DNA of 64,000 nucleotides from Tissierella sp. P1 (GTDB lineage Bacteria > Bacillota > Clostridia > Tissierellales > Tissierellaceae): positions 62,001 through 126,000 of the forward strand of contig NZ_NPMN01000002.1 of the NCBI RefSeq assembly GCF_002266425.1. Direction: 5' to 3'. This document shows positions 1 through 7,934 of this stretch, piece by piece; position 1 is the first letter of the stretch; each line of letters begins with the position of its first letter. A model generated the notes under the pieces. It was not told the DNA's origin. It saw only the letters and a program-made list of their open reading frames with translations, and searched no databases. Position numbers and translations under genes: made by a program.

Positions 1-2
1 AA

Positions 3-701
3 GATTTAAGTTATAAAATAGATCAAAGTTGGATTAGTGCATTTGGAGAGCTTGTTATTATGCAGCAGAATGATTTTGAGGATGGGGTATATATCTTTTT
101 GATGCAATTTAAAGATGGAATAAGAATAGACCTTAGTTTTCAAGATATTAGAAGAATTGAAGAATCGGTTAGAGAAGATACTCTTAGCAAAATATTATTA
201 AATAAAGATGATATTGAACTTAAATTACCTATCCCCAATGATAGTGGTCACTATGTACTAAAGCCTTCAAAAAAAGAATTCGATGAATTATTAAATGAAG
301 CATGGTGGATTCAAACCTATGTTGCTAAAGGAATATGGAGGGATGAATTGCCTCTTGCTAAATATATGTTTGATGTTATTTTAATGGACTGTATAAGAAA
401 ATTATTGTCGTGGTATATTGGAGAAAGCCATAAATGGAATGTAAATGTAGGAAAATGCGGAAAATGGTTCAAAGGATACTTATCTGATGAGATTTATAAT
501 GATTTTATTTCAATATATCCAACTATAGATTATGAAGAAATGTGGCAATCACTGTTTAGAGCAGGTAAATTTATTAGGATAATAGGTGAACCATTAGCTG
601 AATCTCTAGGATATTCCTATCCTATTAAAGATGATATTAATGTAACGGAATACATTACAAAGATTAAGGAACTGCCAAGGGATGCTAAAGAATTTAGATA
701 A
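3..701 (+). CDS. Aminoglycoside 6-adenylyltransferase (AadK/ANT(6)-like), 5' end outside window
   Basis: Transfers AMP from ATP to a hydroxyl of streptomycin-like aminoglycosides in the cytoplasm, if it acts as its family does. The frame is open from base 3, ahead of the first ATG at 60, and the upstream residues (DLSYKIDQSWISAFGE) match the segment following the nucleotidyltransferase core in AadK proteins. I therefore read it as a gene entering from the left, with about 232 residues visible of a usual 280-290. The all-helical C-terminal part is present, with the tryptophan-rich stretch WWIQTYVAKGIWRDELPLA and the GKWFKGYL segment. The catalytic GSxxxG/DxD motif would lie off the window. The next gene follows after 20 bases. 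Whether it confers resistance is unknown. Confidence 0.8.
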   Translation, partial: DLSYKIDQSWISAFGELVIMQQNDFEDGVYIFLMQFKDGIRIDLSFQDIRRIEESVREDTLSKILLNKDDIELKLPIPNDSGHYVLKPSKKEFDELLNEAWWIQTYVAKGIWRDELPLAKYMFDVILMDCIRKLLSWYIGESHKWNVNVGKCGKWFKGYLSDEIYNDFISIYPTIDYEEMWQSLFRAGKFIRIIGEPLAESLGYSYPIKDDINVTEYITKIKELPRDAKEFR

Positions 702-721
702 AAATGAAAGGAGAATATAAA

Positions 722-1747
722 ATGATATTAAGGTATTTGAAACAACAGATGTTACTTCCCATAAAAGAATATATTATTAATCAACGTGTGAATATTAGAG
801 GGATAGATGTTTTGATTTTGAGTTTCACTATAGAAAAAGATGAAAATAGTTTATGGATGATGTATGCAAATCAAGAGTTATATGGAGATAGATTTGACGA
901 TGAATATATAGTAGAGTTTAGGACAAATCGAGAAAAACTATTAAGAGGTATTAATGCTAGTAGTAAACATAAAGATTTACATATAAGACAAATGGAAATA
1001 CAAGGACATATTGTTAATTTTAGTTCATCAAGTAGCAGTTCAATCTATAATATGGATTCAGAAGGAATAATGCGATTACAGCATTTTGTTGAAAGTGGTT
1101 TGATTTCAAATGAGTGGGACGATGTAAAATTAGAAAATCTTGTAATCGCTCAATATAAACAAATGGATGAGGAAATTGCTCCTAATATAGATAATACTAA
1201 GGAATTAGACATTAAATTATATGTTGATCGAGACTCAAGAGAAATATCAATACAACATCCATTTAAAATACAGTTCGGCAAACAAGAAATGGGAACAAAA
1301 ATCGTGTATTATGATGAAGAACTTGGCAAGGAGAATTACTTTTTTATAAATGAAATCTATTCTTTTGATGTATATGAGGATATCAAAAAGAAGGTTGACA
1401 AAATTGAAGATGTAGAAATGCGAGGAAAAAACCTTGAGATTTTTATAGAAGGACTAGAAAGAATTTATCCAAGGGATAAAAATTTAGCTGTTATAAAATA
1501 TGAAGCAGCAGATAATACCCAACTTAATTTTCATATGAAAGAGTATCTAGAAGCGGAGCCAATATATAGTGACTCTGCCATAGGAATTATATGGGGATCC
1601 AAAGAGGATGAAATTGGAATCAATGGGTATAAGCTACGGGAATGTGTACTTCAACCTATAGATAAGGACTTTAGCGGTGAATTGGAGATTGAACTGTTTT
1701 CTCGATTTCTTGAAATACCAGAGGAAACTATAGAAAGTATAGGATAG
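722..1747 (+). CDS. Protein of unknown function (341 aa)
   Basis: I do not recognise this protein. It is predicted to be soluble and acidic, with no signal peptide or membrane segment. A run of seven serines lies near residue 100. The second half alternates strands and charged helices (PRDKNLAVIKYEAADNTQ). An ATG at 704 is in frame, but AGGAG at 709-713 sits 8 bases before the ATG at 722, so I take 722 as the start. It lies 20 bases after the AadK-like gene and 14 bases before the lipoprotein gene, so the three are probably co-transcribed. No function is proposed. Confidence 0.7.
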   Translation: MILRYLKQQMLLPIKEYIINQRVNIRGIDVLILSFTIEKDENSLWMMYANQELYGDRFDDEYIVEFRTNREKLLRGINASSKHKDLHIRQMEIQGHIVNFSSSSSSSIYNMDSEGIMRLQHFVESGLISNEWDDVKLENLVIAQYKQMDEEIAPNIDNTKELDIKLYVDRDSREISIQHPFKIQFGKQEMGTKIVYYDEELGKENYFFINEIYSFDVYEDIKKKVDKIEDVEMRGKNLEIFIEGLERIYPRDKNLAVIKYEAADNTQLNFHMKEYLEAEPIYSDSAIGIIWGSKEDEIGINGYKLRECVLQPIDKDFSGELEIELFSRFLEIPEETIESIG

Positions 1748-1761
1748 GAGCAAGTTTAGAT

Positions 1762-2631
1762 ATGAAAAAGATATTTATTATATTGTTAATCTTAGTGTTA
1801 CCTATTAGTTGTAAACCTATAGAAGATGATACCAAATTATCACCAGTTACAGACAACTTGCCTAAAAAAGAAGAAAACTATATTAATGTGGCAGGCGAAA
1901 CCATAGAAGAAAGATATCTAACTTTAGAAGGATATAAGAGAATAGAAACAGAAGAAAACAGTTTTGGAGAATTTTTAAGGAACCGGAGATTGAAACCTTA
2001 TGGTGAAAAGGTTTTATACTATGATGGCAGAGAGAAAAATAAGAAAGATGTTTATGATAGTGTTTTAGATGTAGAAATAGGAGATAGGGACCTTCATCAG
2101 TGTGCAGATGCTATAATGCTTTTAAGAGGTGAATACCTTTACTCAATAGGTAAATATGAGGATATTAGCTTTAACTTCGTATCAGGATTTAAAGCAGAAT
2201 ATAAAAAGTGGATGGAAGGGTATAGGATTAAGATTGAAGGCAACCATGTAAGTTATTATAAAGCAACAGAACCATCCAATACCTATGAAGACTTTAGAAA
2301 ATATATGGATATGGTAATGGCTTATGCAGGAACTTTATCCTTAGAAAAAGAATTAGAGCCTATTAATATAGAGAAAATAAAAATAGGGGATGTGTTTATT
2401 ATTGGAGGGAGCCCAGGTCATGCTGTTATAGTTGTGGATATGGCTATAAGTGATGAAGATGATAAAATATTTATTCTTGCTCAATCCTATATGCCGGCGC
2501 AGCAAACTCAAATACTTATTAATCCTATGGATAAAAGTATAAGTCCTTGGTATTCACTAAATGACAAAGAGAAACTGATTACTCCTGAGTGGACATTTGA
2601 GTTGGATCAATTGAGAAGATTTTTAAATTGA
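1762..2631 (+). CDS. DUF4846-type lipoprotein
   Basis: A short hydrophobic signal ends in the lipobox PISC with Cys17, so the mature protein should be anchored to the outer face of the membrane. The body fits the DUF4846 family: RLKPYGEKVLYYDG near residue 75, DLHQCADAIMLLRGEYLYS in the middle, then GGSPGHAVIVVDMA and AQSYMPAQQTQILINP. The GHAVIVVD stretch with its histidine is reminiscent of papain-like or NlpC-type folds, but I cannot assign a catalytic set. The start ATG is 14 bases after the previous stop. Function unknown; the family call is moderately sure. Confidence 0.75.
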   Translation: MKKIFIILLILVLPISCKPIEDDTKLSPVTDNLPKKEENYINVAGETIEERYLTLEGYKRIETEENSFGEFLRNRRLKPYGEKVLYYDGREKNKKDVYDSVLDVEIGDRDLHQCADAIMLLRGEYLYSIGKYEDISFNFVSGFKAEYKKWMEGYRIKIEGNHVSYYKATEPSNTYEDFRKYMDMVMAYAGTLSLEKELEPINIEKIKIGDVFIIGGSPGHAVIVVDMAISDEDDKIFILAQSYMPAQQTQILINPMDKSISPWYSLNDKEKLITPEWTFELDQLRRFLN

Positions 2632-2799
2632 GAAATAGGAAATTAAATAAAGATTTTTTACATCTTTTCATAATTTTATCACAACAATCCCATATTTTTA
2701 TGATATGATGGATGAAAAGCAATTTTTCAATATATCAATGATTTGAAGAGATATATTAAGAGGCATTTTTTTATTAATTAAACATGGAGGGGTTAAAAT

Positions 2800-3702
2800 A
2801 TGTTAGGGAAGTTGAGGAACAGAAAAGTTTACAAGTACATAATGATAACAGCTATTATGGTGTTAGTCATAAGTATGGTAGGCTGTAAAAATGAAAAGCT
2901 AGTAGATGAGGAGATAGTAGCGAAAGTAGATGGTGAAGCTATAACTAAGAATGAATTATATGATTTAATGGTTGAACAATATGGTACTCAGGCTTTGGAT
3001 TCATTGATTGGCGAGAAGATTGTTAATGCAGAGCTTGAAAAACAGAAAATTGAAGTTAGTGAGGAAGATATTGAAACTGAACTCAATAAGATTAAACAAT
3101 ACTATGAGAGTGACCAAGCATTTACTGAAGCTATGGCATATTATGGTTACACTTTAGACGATATAAAGAAGGATGTAACTATGAATATTCAAATTAAGAG
3201 ACTTCTTGGGCCTAATATTACAATAGGAGAAGAAGACATTTCAAGTTATTTTGAACAAAATAAAACTTCATTTGATCAAAAAGAGGAAGTACGAGCACGT
3301 CATATACTTGTTAAAACAGAAGATCAAGCGAAAGAAATTAAAGAAAAAATTTCAGCAGGAGAAGACTTTGCTCAATTAGCAAAGGAACATTCTACAGATG
3401 AAATGACCAAAGAGTCTGGAGGAGATTTAGGCTTTTTTGGTAAAGGTAAAATGGTAAAGGAATTTGAAGAAGAAGCCTTTGGACTAGGGATAGGTGAAAT
3501 CAGTAATCCAGTTAAAACTGATTACGGCTATCATTTAATAAAGGTAGAGGAAAAGAAGGAAGCAAAAGAAGCAACACTAGAAGAACACAAGGATGAAATA
3601 AAGGATATTCTCGTAGAAGCGAAGCTACCTGAGGTATATCAAAGCTGGTATCAAGAGAAATATGACGAATATAAAATAGAGAATTATCTTATAGAAGAAT
3701 AA
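2800..3702 (+). CDS. prsA: Foldase PrsA, parvulin-type peptidyl-prolyl isomerase lipoprotein
   Basis: An extracytoplasmic chaperone that helps exported proteins fold at the membrane-wall interface. The N-terminal signal ends in the lipobox SMVGC (Cys29). A SurA-like helical N-domain follows (residues about 40-150, starting VAKVDGEAITKNELYDLM). The parvulin domain spans about residues 165-250, with the hallmarks RARHILVKT, SGGDLGFFGKGKMV and DYGYHLIKV. Length (300 aa) is normal for PrsA. GGAGGGG lies just before the ATG. The gene has a 168-base upstream gap and its own downstream terminator, so it is probably monocistronic. Confidence 0.93.
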   Translation: MLGKLRNRKVYKYIMITAIMVLVISMVGCKNEKLVDEEIVAKVDGEAITKNELYDLMVEQYGTQALDSLIGEKIVNAELEKQKIEVSEEDIETELNKIKQYYESDQAFTEAMAYYGYTLDDIKKDVTMNIQIKRLLGPNITIGEEDISSYFEQNKTSFDQKEEVRARHILVKTEDQAKEIKEKISAGEDFAQLAKEHSTDEMTKESGGDLGFFGKGKMVKEFEEEAFGLGIGEISNPVKTDYGYHLIKVEEKKEAKEATLEEHKDEIKDILVEAKLPEVYQSWYQEKYDEYKIENYLIEE

Positions 3703-3751
3703 TGATATATTAATGCAGTATGCATAGAAAAATTAATAGCATATGATGAAC

Positions 3752-3796
3752 AATAATTAGAAAGTCTTTCCTTTAAGAAAGGTTTTCTAATTATTT
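3752..3796 (+). terminator. Intrinsic terminator after prsA
   Basis: Perfect 12-base arms (AATAATTAGAAA at 3752-3763 and its complement at 3784-3795) enclose a second short stem (CTTTC/GAAAG). It lies 50 bases after the prsA stop. The stem is AT-rich and the T-tail weak, so it may work in both directions. Confidence 0.7.
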
Positions 3797-3848
3797 ATAT
3801 AGCTTATCACTTGAATTCAAAATTAATCTATGATACAATTTATTCAAT

Positions 3849-4066
3849 TATATTAGAGGGGTGTATCAATGAGCAAAATTCTTGCTAAATAAGAAATTTT
3901 AATATGCACAAAAATACATTCTTAAGAATGCTTTGTTTTGGTGCGTAATTTAGCGAGAACTCTCTTTCAAATATTTATTGACATTTGAGGATGATTTTAT
4001 CATCTTTTTTTGTACTCTTTTTAGGCTTTAATTATGCTGAGGGATTTTCTCTCAGCATTTTTTGTT
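3849..4066 (+). promoter_or_regulatory. Candidate leader-peptide attenuator upstream of the DJ-1-like gene
   Basis: AGAGGGG at 3855 precedes an eight-codon reading frame at 3869-3892 that encodes MSKILAK. Its codons sit in the arm TTCTTGCTAAAT (3879-3890), which pairs with ATTTAGCGAGAA (3948-3959) around an inner hairpin. Two terminator-like hairpins follow: GATGAT/ATCATC with seven Ts (3990-4013) and ATGCTGAG/CTCAGCAT with six Ts (4034-4063). A further mini-ORF with a good ribosome site spans 4080-4133 (17 aa). The pattern resembles inducible leaders of resistance genes, where ribosome stalling on the leader changes the downstream fold. The inducer and the true target are unknown. Confidence 0.45.
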
Positions 4067-4149
4067 GGAGGTGAGTGATATGATCAATTTATGCAAGAAA
4101 GATAAGTGGCTTTTAAGTCAGAATATTTATTAAACGAGGTGGATAGTTT

Positions 4150-4749
4150 ATGAGTAAAAAGAAAACAGCAGTATTATTATATGATGATTTTAGTAACTAT
4201 GAGTTTAGTGTAATGTTATCAATGTTTTTTCAAGCTGGTAAACCCTATACAACATTTAGTTTAACTAAGGAACCAGTAAAGAGTGAAGAAGGGCTAAATG
4301 TAGTTTGCGATGCATTAGTTGAGGATTTAAATATAGAAGAGTTTGATTCTTTGGTATTAACAGGATGCATGGATCTTGAGCCCATTATCAATGAAGAGAG
4401 AATATATTCGTTTTTGAAGCAATTTGATCTACCTAGAATTAAAATTGCCAGTATCTCCAGCACACCCTTTTTACTTGCAAGGGCAGGTTTATTGAAGAAT
4501 AAGCGTTATTTGGCCGGGATGTTAAAGGAAGAATTATTAAAACATGGTCATACCACCATAGAAGAGTTAGAGGGGATGGTGGATATAGCAGAGTATAGAG
4601 AATCCTTTGAAGAGATTGGACATTTTATAAAAGATGGGAATATAATTACCTCTGTAGGCGCATTCTTTATAGAATGGGCAATTGAGTTTGGAAAGATGTT
4701 AGAATTGGATTTTGAACCAGGATGGTATGGAGATTTTAACAAAGAATAA
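4150..4749 (+). CDS. DJ-1/PfpI-family protein with Ser in place of the nucleophile Cys
   Basis: The fold of class I glutamine amidotransferase-like/DJ-1 proteins is recognisable: strand KTAVLLYDDFSNYEFSVM at the N-terminus, LVLTGC in the middle, and the nucleophile elbow IASISSTPFLLARAGLL. In active family members the elbow usually reads AxCxGxxxLAxAGLL; here a serine occupies the cysteine position. This protein may therefore be a binding or regulatory homologue rather than an enzyme. Length (199 aa) is normal. The ATG follows GAGGTGG. It lies downstream of the attenuator-like leader and faces the minus-strand transporter operon across a shared hairpin. Confidence 0.8.
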   Translation: MSKKKTAVLLYDDFSNYEFSVMLSMFFQAGKPYTTFSLTKEPVKSEEGLNVVCDALVEDLNIEEFDSLVLTGCMDLEPIINEERIYSFLKQFDLPRIKIASISSTPFLLARAGLLKNKRYLAGMLKEELLKHGHTTIEELEGMVDIAEYRESFEEIGHFIKDGNIITSVGAFFIEWAIEFGKMLELDFEPGWYGDFNKE

Positions 4750-4762
4750 TGCTGTAATTATA

Positions 4763-4796
4763 GGCCACTCCTACTAATTAATGTGTAGGAGTGGTC
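4763..4796. terminator. Bidirectional terminator between convergent genes
   Basis: Twelve-base arms GGCCACTCCTAC (4763-4774) and GTAGGAGTGGTC (4785-4796) with one wobble pair lie exactly between the plus-strand DJ-1 gene and the minus-strand ABC transporter operon. Confidence 0.75.
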
Positions 4797-4804
4797 TTAT
4801 TCAT

Positions 4805-5569
4805 CTATGCCACATTCTGTATGAGTTTTTCCCTATATATATCAATCAATTCTTTTTCCGTCACATTTATACTTGGCTTATCAAATACTATATCACCTTT
4901 ATCTAACATTATTATTCTATCTGAATACTCTATGGCATCTTTCATGTTGTGAGAAATCATCATAGTTGTCATGGAATATTTGTTTATTAATTCTTTAGTT
5001 TTCTGCATTATTACATTTGATGTTTTAGGGTCTAAAGCAGCTGTATGTTCGTCAAGTAAAAGTAAATCTGGATGTTTCATAGCTGCCATTACTAAAGATA
5101 AAGATTGTCTTTGACCACCAGATAAAAATTTTACCTTTGTATTTAACTTGTTTTCAAGACCCAAATCCAAATCCTTTAATAGTTCCATATATTTACCTAT
5201 ATTATTTTTTTTTATAAGCTTTCTCAAAGTAAATTTTTCTCCCTTTTTATCTGCTAGGGACATATTTTCCAGTATAGTAAGGGAAGGGGAGACTCCCATA
5301 GATGGATTTTGATATACTCTCCCTATATAAGTTGCTCGTTGTTCTTCTCTTAAGCCTGCTATGTCTTTCTCATTCAGTAAAATTTGTCCTTTATCTGCTA
5401 ATATACTTCCACCAATGATATTAAGGAGAGTAGATTTTCCACAGCCATTAGAACCAATAATTGCTGTACATTTATTTTCCTCAATTTCTAAATTAAAATT
5501 TCTAAAGATATTTATTTCATTATCTGTATTCTTGTTAAAACTCTTTGATAGGTTTACTATTTTTAACAT
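4805..5569 (-). CDS. ABC transporter ATP-binding protein, aromatic amino acid importer type (TrpZ-like)
   Basis: Hydrolyses ATP to power the importer formed with the adjacent permease. The Walker A motif GSNGCGKST lies at residues 39-47, the signature LSGGQRQS near 145 and Walker B LLLLDEHTAALDP near 165, followed by a switch histidine in MMISHNM. Length (254 aa) is that of a full single ABC domain. It overlaps the permease gene by 35 bases and has GGAGGGAG just ahead of its start, typical of translational coupling. Together with the permease and a lipoprotein it matches the TrpXYZ-type systems (ABC_sub_bind family), and the Tyr-type T-box upstream suggests an aromatic amino acid as substrate. 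Confidence 0.88.
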   Translation of the reverse strand: MLKIVNLSKSFNKNTDNEINIFRNFNLEIEENKCTAIIGSNGCGKSTLLNIIGGSILADKGQILLNEKDIAGLREEQRATYIGRVYQNPSMGVSPSLTILENMSLADKKGEKFTLRKLIKKNNIGKYMELLKDLDLGLENKLNTKVKFLSGGQRQSLSLVMAAMKHPDLLLLDEHTAALDPKTSNVIMQKTKELINKYSMTTMMISHNMKDAIEYSDRIIMLDKGDIVFDKPSINVTEKELIDIYREKLIQNVA

Positions 5570-6443
5570 TTTTTCTCCCTCCTTGTTTTTTCATGAATCC
5601 TAAAAAATCAGCTGCAAAGTTATTGTAGGATAGAAAAACTATTACAATTATTGCGTTTATAGCTCTAAGGTCATTAGGGTTTAAACCTAGGTCTATAGCA
5701 ATTCCGCCGATAAGTTTATAGATAATTGCCCCTAATATAGCCCTTGTTGTATTTTTTATTCTATTAGAATTCTTTTTAATAGTATCTCCTATTATGATTG
5801 AAGCAAGAGCTACTACTATAATGGAATTACCCATGGTTATATCTGCAAAACCTTGGATTTGAGCCATTAAAGCACCACTTAAAGCTACCAATCCATTAGC
5901 TAACATTAGCCCTATTACCTTATATTTATTACTATTTTCTCCTAGAGATTTCACTAAAGATTCATTATCACCAGTTGCTATTAGTAAATATCCCGTTTCA
6001 GTTTTTAGAAACTGATCTAGTATGATTTTTATTAACAATACAGTTACAGCTAATACTATTAAGGATGAACCTAAATCAAAAACTGAACCATATTTAAACA
6101 GCGGAAAATTGGATTTTCCATTTATTTTTAAATTTACAGAATATAGTATAGTCATGGTCAATATTCCTGATAATAATGGCTTTATTCTTAGTTTTGTAAA
6201 GAGAGTTGCAGTAAAGAGTCCTGCTAAGGTTCCAAAGAAAAATGCCATTAAAGTACTAATGATTGGATTAGCACCCATAGATATAAATTTAGCAAATACA
6301 AAGGCTCCAAAAGGAAAAGTCCCTTCTACGGAAAGATCTGCTATATCTAATATTTTATAAGTTAAGAATACTCCCATAGCTAAAATTGCAAATATTAGCC
6401 CTTGTTCTAGAGAAGTAATTATTAGGGAATTCATATATATCAC
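5535..6443 (-). CDS. ABC transporter permease, LivH/BPD_transp_2 type (TrpY-like)
   Basis: An integral membrane channel subunit (302 aa) with eight or nine hydrophobic segments, starting with the segment after MNSLIITSLEQGLIFAIL. Family landmarks include LADLSVEGTFP-like sequence near residue 35 (here IADLSVEGTFPFGAF), GLxxANGLVALSGALMAQ in the centre and PNDLRAINAIIVIVFL near the C-terminus. The C-terminus overlaps the ATPase gene. It starts 8 bases after the binding-protein gene, so the three form one minus-strand operon controlled by the T-box upstream of 7441. Confidence 0.88.
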   Translation of the reverse strand: MIYMNSLIITSLEQGLIFAILAMGVFLTYKILDIADLSVEGTFPFGAFVFAKFISMGANPIISTLMAFFFGTLAGLFTATLFTKLRIKPLLSGILTMTILYSVNLKINGKSNFPLFKYGSVFDLGSSLIVLAVTVLLIKIILDQFLKTETGYLLIATGDNESLVKSLGENSNKYKVIGLMLANGLVALSGALMAQIQGFADITMGNSIIVVALASIIIGDTIKKNSNRIKNTTRAILGAIIYKLIGGIAIDLGLNPNDLRAINAIIVIVFLSYNNFAADFLGFMKKQGGRKNVKNSKPIKEF

Positions 6444-6451
6444 CTCATTGT

Positions 6452-7441
6452 TTAATCATTTTTTATTGCGTCCTTGAATACATTATTATTTTCATCAAGC
6501 CCTAAGGAATTTAATGTTTCTTTGTTGAATACTTTCTTAGTATTAGCTGCAGTCTGGGATGGAATATCAGAAGGTGTTTTTCCATCAACTAAAATCTCTT
6601 TAGCCATTTTTGCAGTTTGTTTACCTAGTTCATAGTAGCTAATTCCATCGGTAACAAGAATACCACCACTTACATGAGAATCTTCAGCAGCTACAGTAAT
6701 TAATTTGTTAGATGTGGCTTTCTCAGAAACTATATTAATTGCAGATGCAACCATATTGTCTGTTATTGTATATATTCCATCTACTTTTTTAACTATAGAA
6801 TCTACAGCTTGAGAGATATCGGATATACTAGATATTCCAACCTCTACTATTTCAAGTCCCATAGAAGGTGCTAATTCTTTCGCCATTTCAATTTGAATTT
6901 GTGAATTTGGCTCGCTAGTATTAAAGACAATTCCAATTTTTTTGATATTGCTATCTAAATCTTTAAATAGTTGCAGCTGTCTATCCATTGGACTGGCATC
7001 TGATGTTCCAGTTACATTGCCATCAGGTTTTTCCATTGAAGCCACCAGCTCTGCTTTTATAGGGTCTGTTACTGCACTAAATAATATAGGAATCTCTGAA
7101 GTAGCTTGTTTGGCAGACTGAGCTGCTGGTGTAGCTATAGCATATATTAAATCTACTTTATCTTTTACAAACTTTTGAGATATACTAACAGTAGTTGGAA
7201 TATCTCCCTGTGCATTTTGATAGTCTATTTCTGCATTGATACCAAGTTCTTTTAATCCATCTTCAAATCCTTTCCTAGCATCATCAAGTGCTGGATGATC
7301 TGCTAACTGACTAATCCCAATTTTATATACTCCTTCACCAGAAACATTACTTGGTTTACTTACATTTGCATTACAACCTGATAGAAACATCACACTTACT
7401 AATACTAAAGATACTAATTTACTAACTTTAGATTTTTTCAT
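6452..7441 (-). CDS. ABC transporter substrate-binding lipoprotein (TrpX-like), Tyr T-box controlled
   Basis: Membrane-anchored receptor that hands a ligand to the adjacent permease. The signal peptide ends in the lipobox LSGC (Cys23). The body matches the ABC_sub_bind family: YKIGISQLADHPALDDARKG at the start of the mature protein, DLIYAIATPAAQSAKQAT and PILFSAVTDP in lobe 1, and TDNMVASA and GGILVTDGISYYELG in lobe 2. A longer frame exists back to 7528, but it crosses the T-box terminator; GGGAGG just ahead of the ATG at 7441 fixes the start (329 aa). Its first half is almost identical to the second copy at 7935-8927. Confidence 0.9.
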   Translation of the reverse strand: MKKSKVSKLVSLVLVSVMFLSGCNANVSKPSNVSGEGVYKIGISQLADHPALDDARKGFEDGLKELGINAEIDYQNAQGDIPTTVSISQKFVKDKVDLIYAIATPAAQSAKQATSEIPILFSAVTDPIKAELVASMEKPDGNVTGTSDASPMDRQLQLFKDLDSNIKKIGIVFNTSEPNSQIQIEMAKELAPSMGLEIVEVGISSISDISQAVDSIVKKVDGIYTITDNMVASAINIVSEKATSNKLITVAAEDSHVSGGILVTDGISYYELGKQTAKMAKEILVDGKTPSDIPSQTAANTKKVFNKETLNSLGLDENNNVFKDAIKND

Positions 7442-7499
7442 TTTATTATCCTCCCTTAAAATAATCTTGCCAGATTGAATGCAATTGGATAATTGGGCA

Positions 7500-7795
7500 A
7501 TAAAAAATCTTTCAATCTCTATAAACATAGCTTTTAGCTATACTTATAGGGACGAAAGATTATATATCCGCGCGGTACCACCCTAATTATGACAAAGTCA
7601 TCACTCAATCAGACCTAACAGTCTTATCCCCTATAACGATGGGCATTCGGATTCACCTACTGGAAGTTTCTTTTAGCGAATCAGCTCAGGAGTGTATATT
7701 ACATATCTTGTTATTGTTGGTTTTCACCCTTCCCAACTCTCTTTGAATAATCAATGATATCTTTCTCTCCATCAGAGCATTTTTAATATTAGATA
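7500..7795 (-). promoter_or_regulatory. T-box leader, specifier codon UAC (tyrosine)
   Basis: A tRNA-sensing leader on the minus strand. Reading 5' to 3' it has the Stem I start GGAGAGAAAG, the AGAGAGTTGG kink-turn region and the specifier loop, in which UAC is followed by ACTCCTGAGC (specifier at 7694-7696). The antiterminator T-box AGGGTGGTACCGCG lies near 7569-7582, and a long terminator hairpin with a T-run spans about 7503-7561. Uncharged tRNA-Tyr should bind and allow read-through into the importer operon. The second leader aligns base for base in the specifier loop but carries UUC, which makes the codon register convincing. Confidence 0.93.
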
Positions 7796-7797
7796 AG

Positions 7798-7826
7798 ATA
7801 ATAATACTTTATTTTAGTAATGTCAA
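7798..7826 (-). promoter_or_regulatory. Sigma-A type promoter of the Tyr T-box operon
   Basis: On the minus strand, TTGACA (7821-7826) and TATTAT (7798-7803) are separated by exactly 17 bases, immediately upstream of the T-box Stem I. The same arrangement is found ahead of the second T-box. Confidence 0.85.
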
Positions 7827-7934
7827 TACTTTTTTGAAAAAATGTTTTAAAAATTTCTGATGGTTTGATATAAAGTCTGATAGAGCCTAGTGGTTTAAGT
7901 ATAGCCAAAAATATTTAGTTTTTGTTAAGGAAGA

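Noticed and set aside
1017-1053. Serine-repeat tract as a phase-variable repeat
   Set aside because: The serine codons are mixed (TCA, AGT, AGC), so there is no pure short DNA repeat to slip.
4245-5603. Long open frames opposite the DJ-1 and transporter genes
   Set aside because: They lie entirely antisense to well-supported genes, lack ribosome sites and have no recognisable domains, so they are shadows.
7442-7528. 29-residue N-terminal extension of the Tyr-type binding protein
   Set aside because: It runs through the T-box terminator hairpin, and a GGGAGG site plus signal peptide start at 7441.
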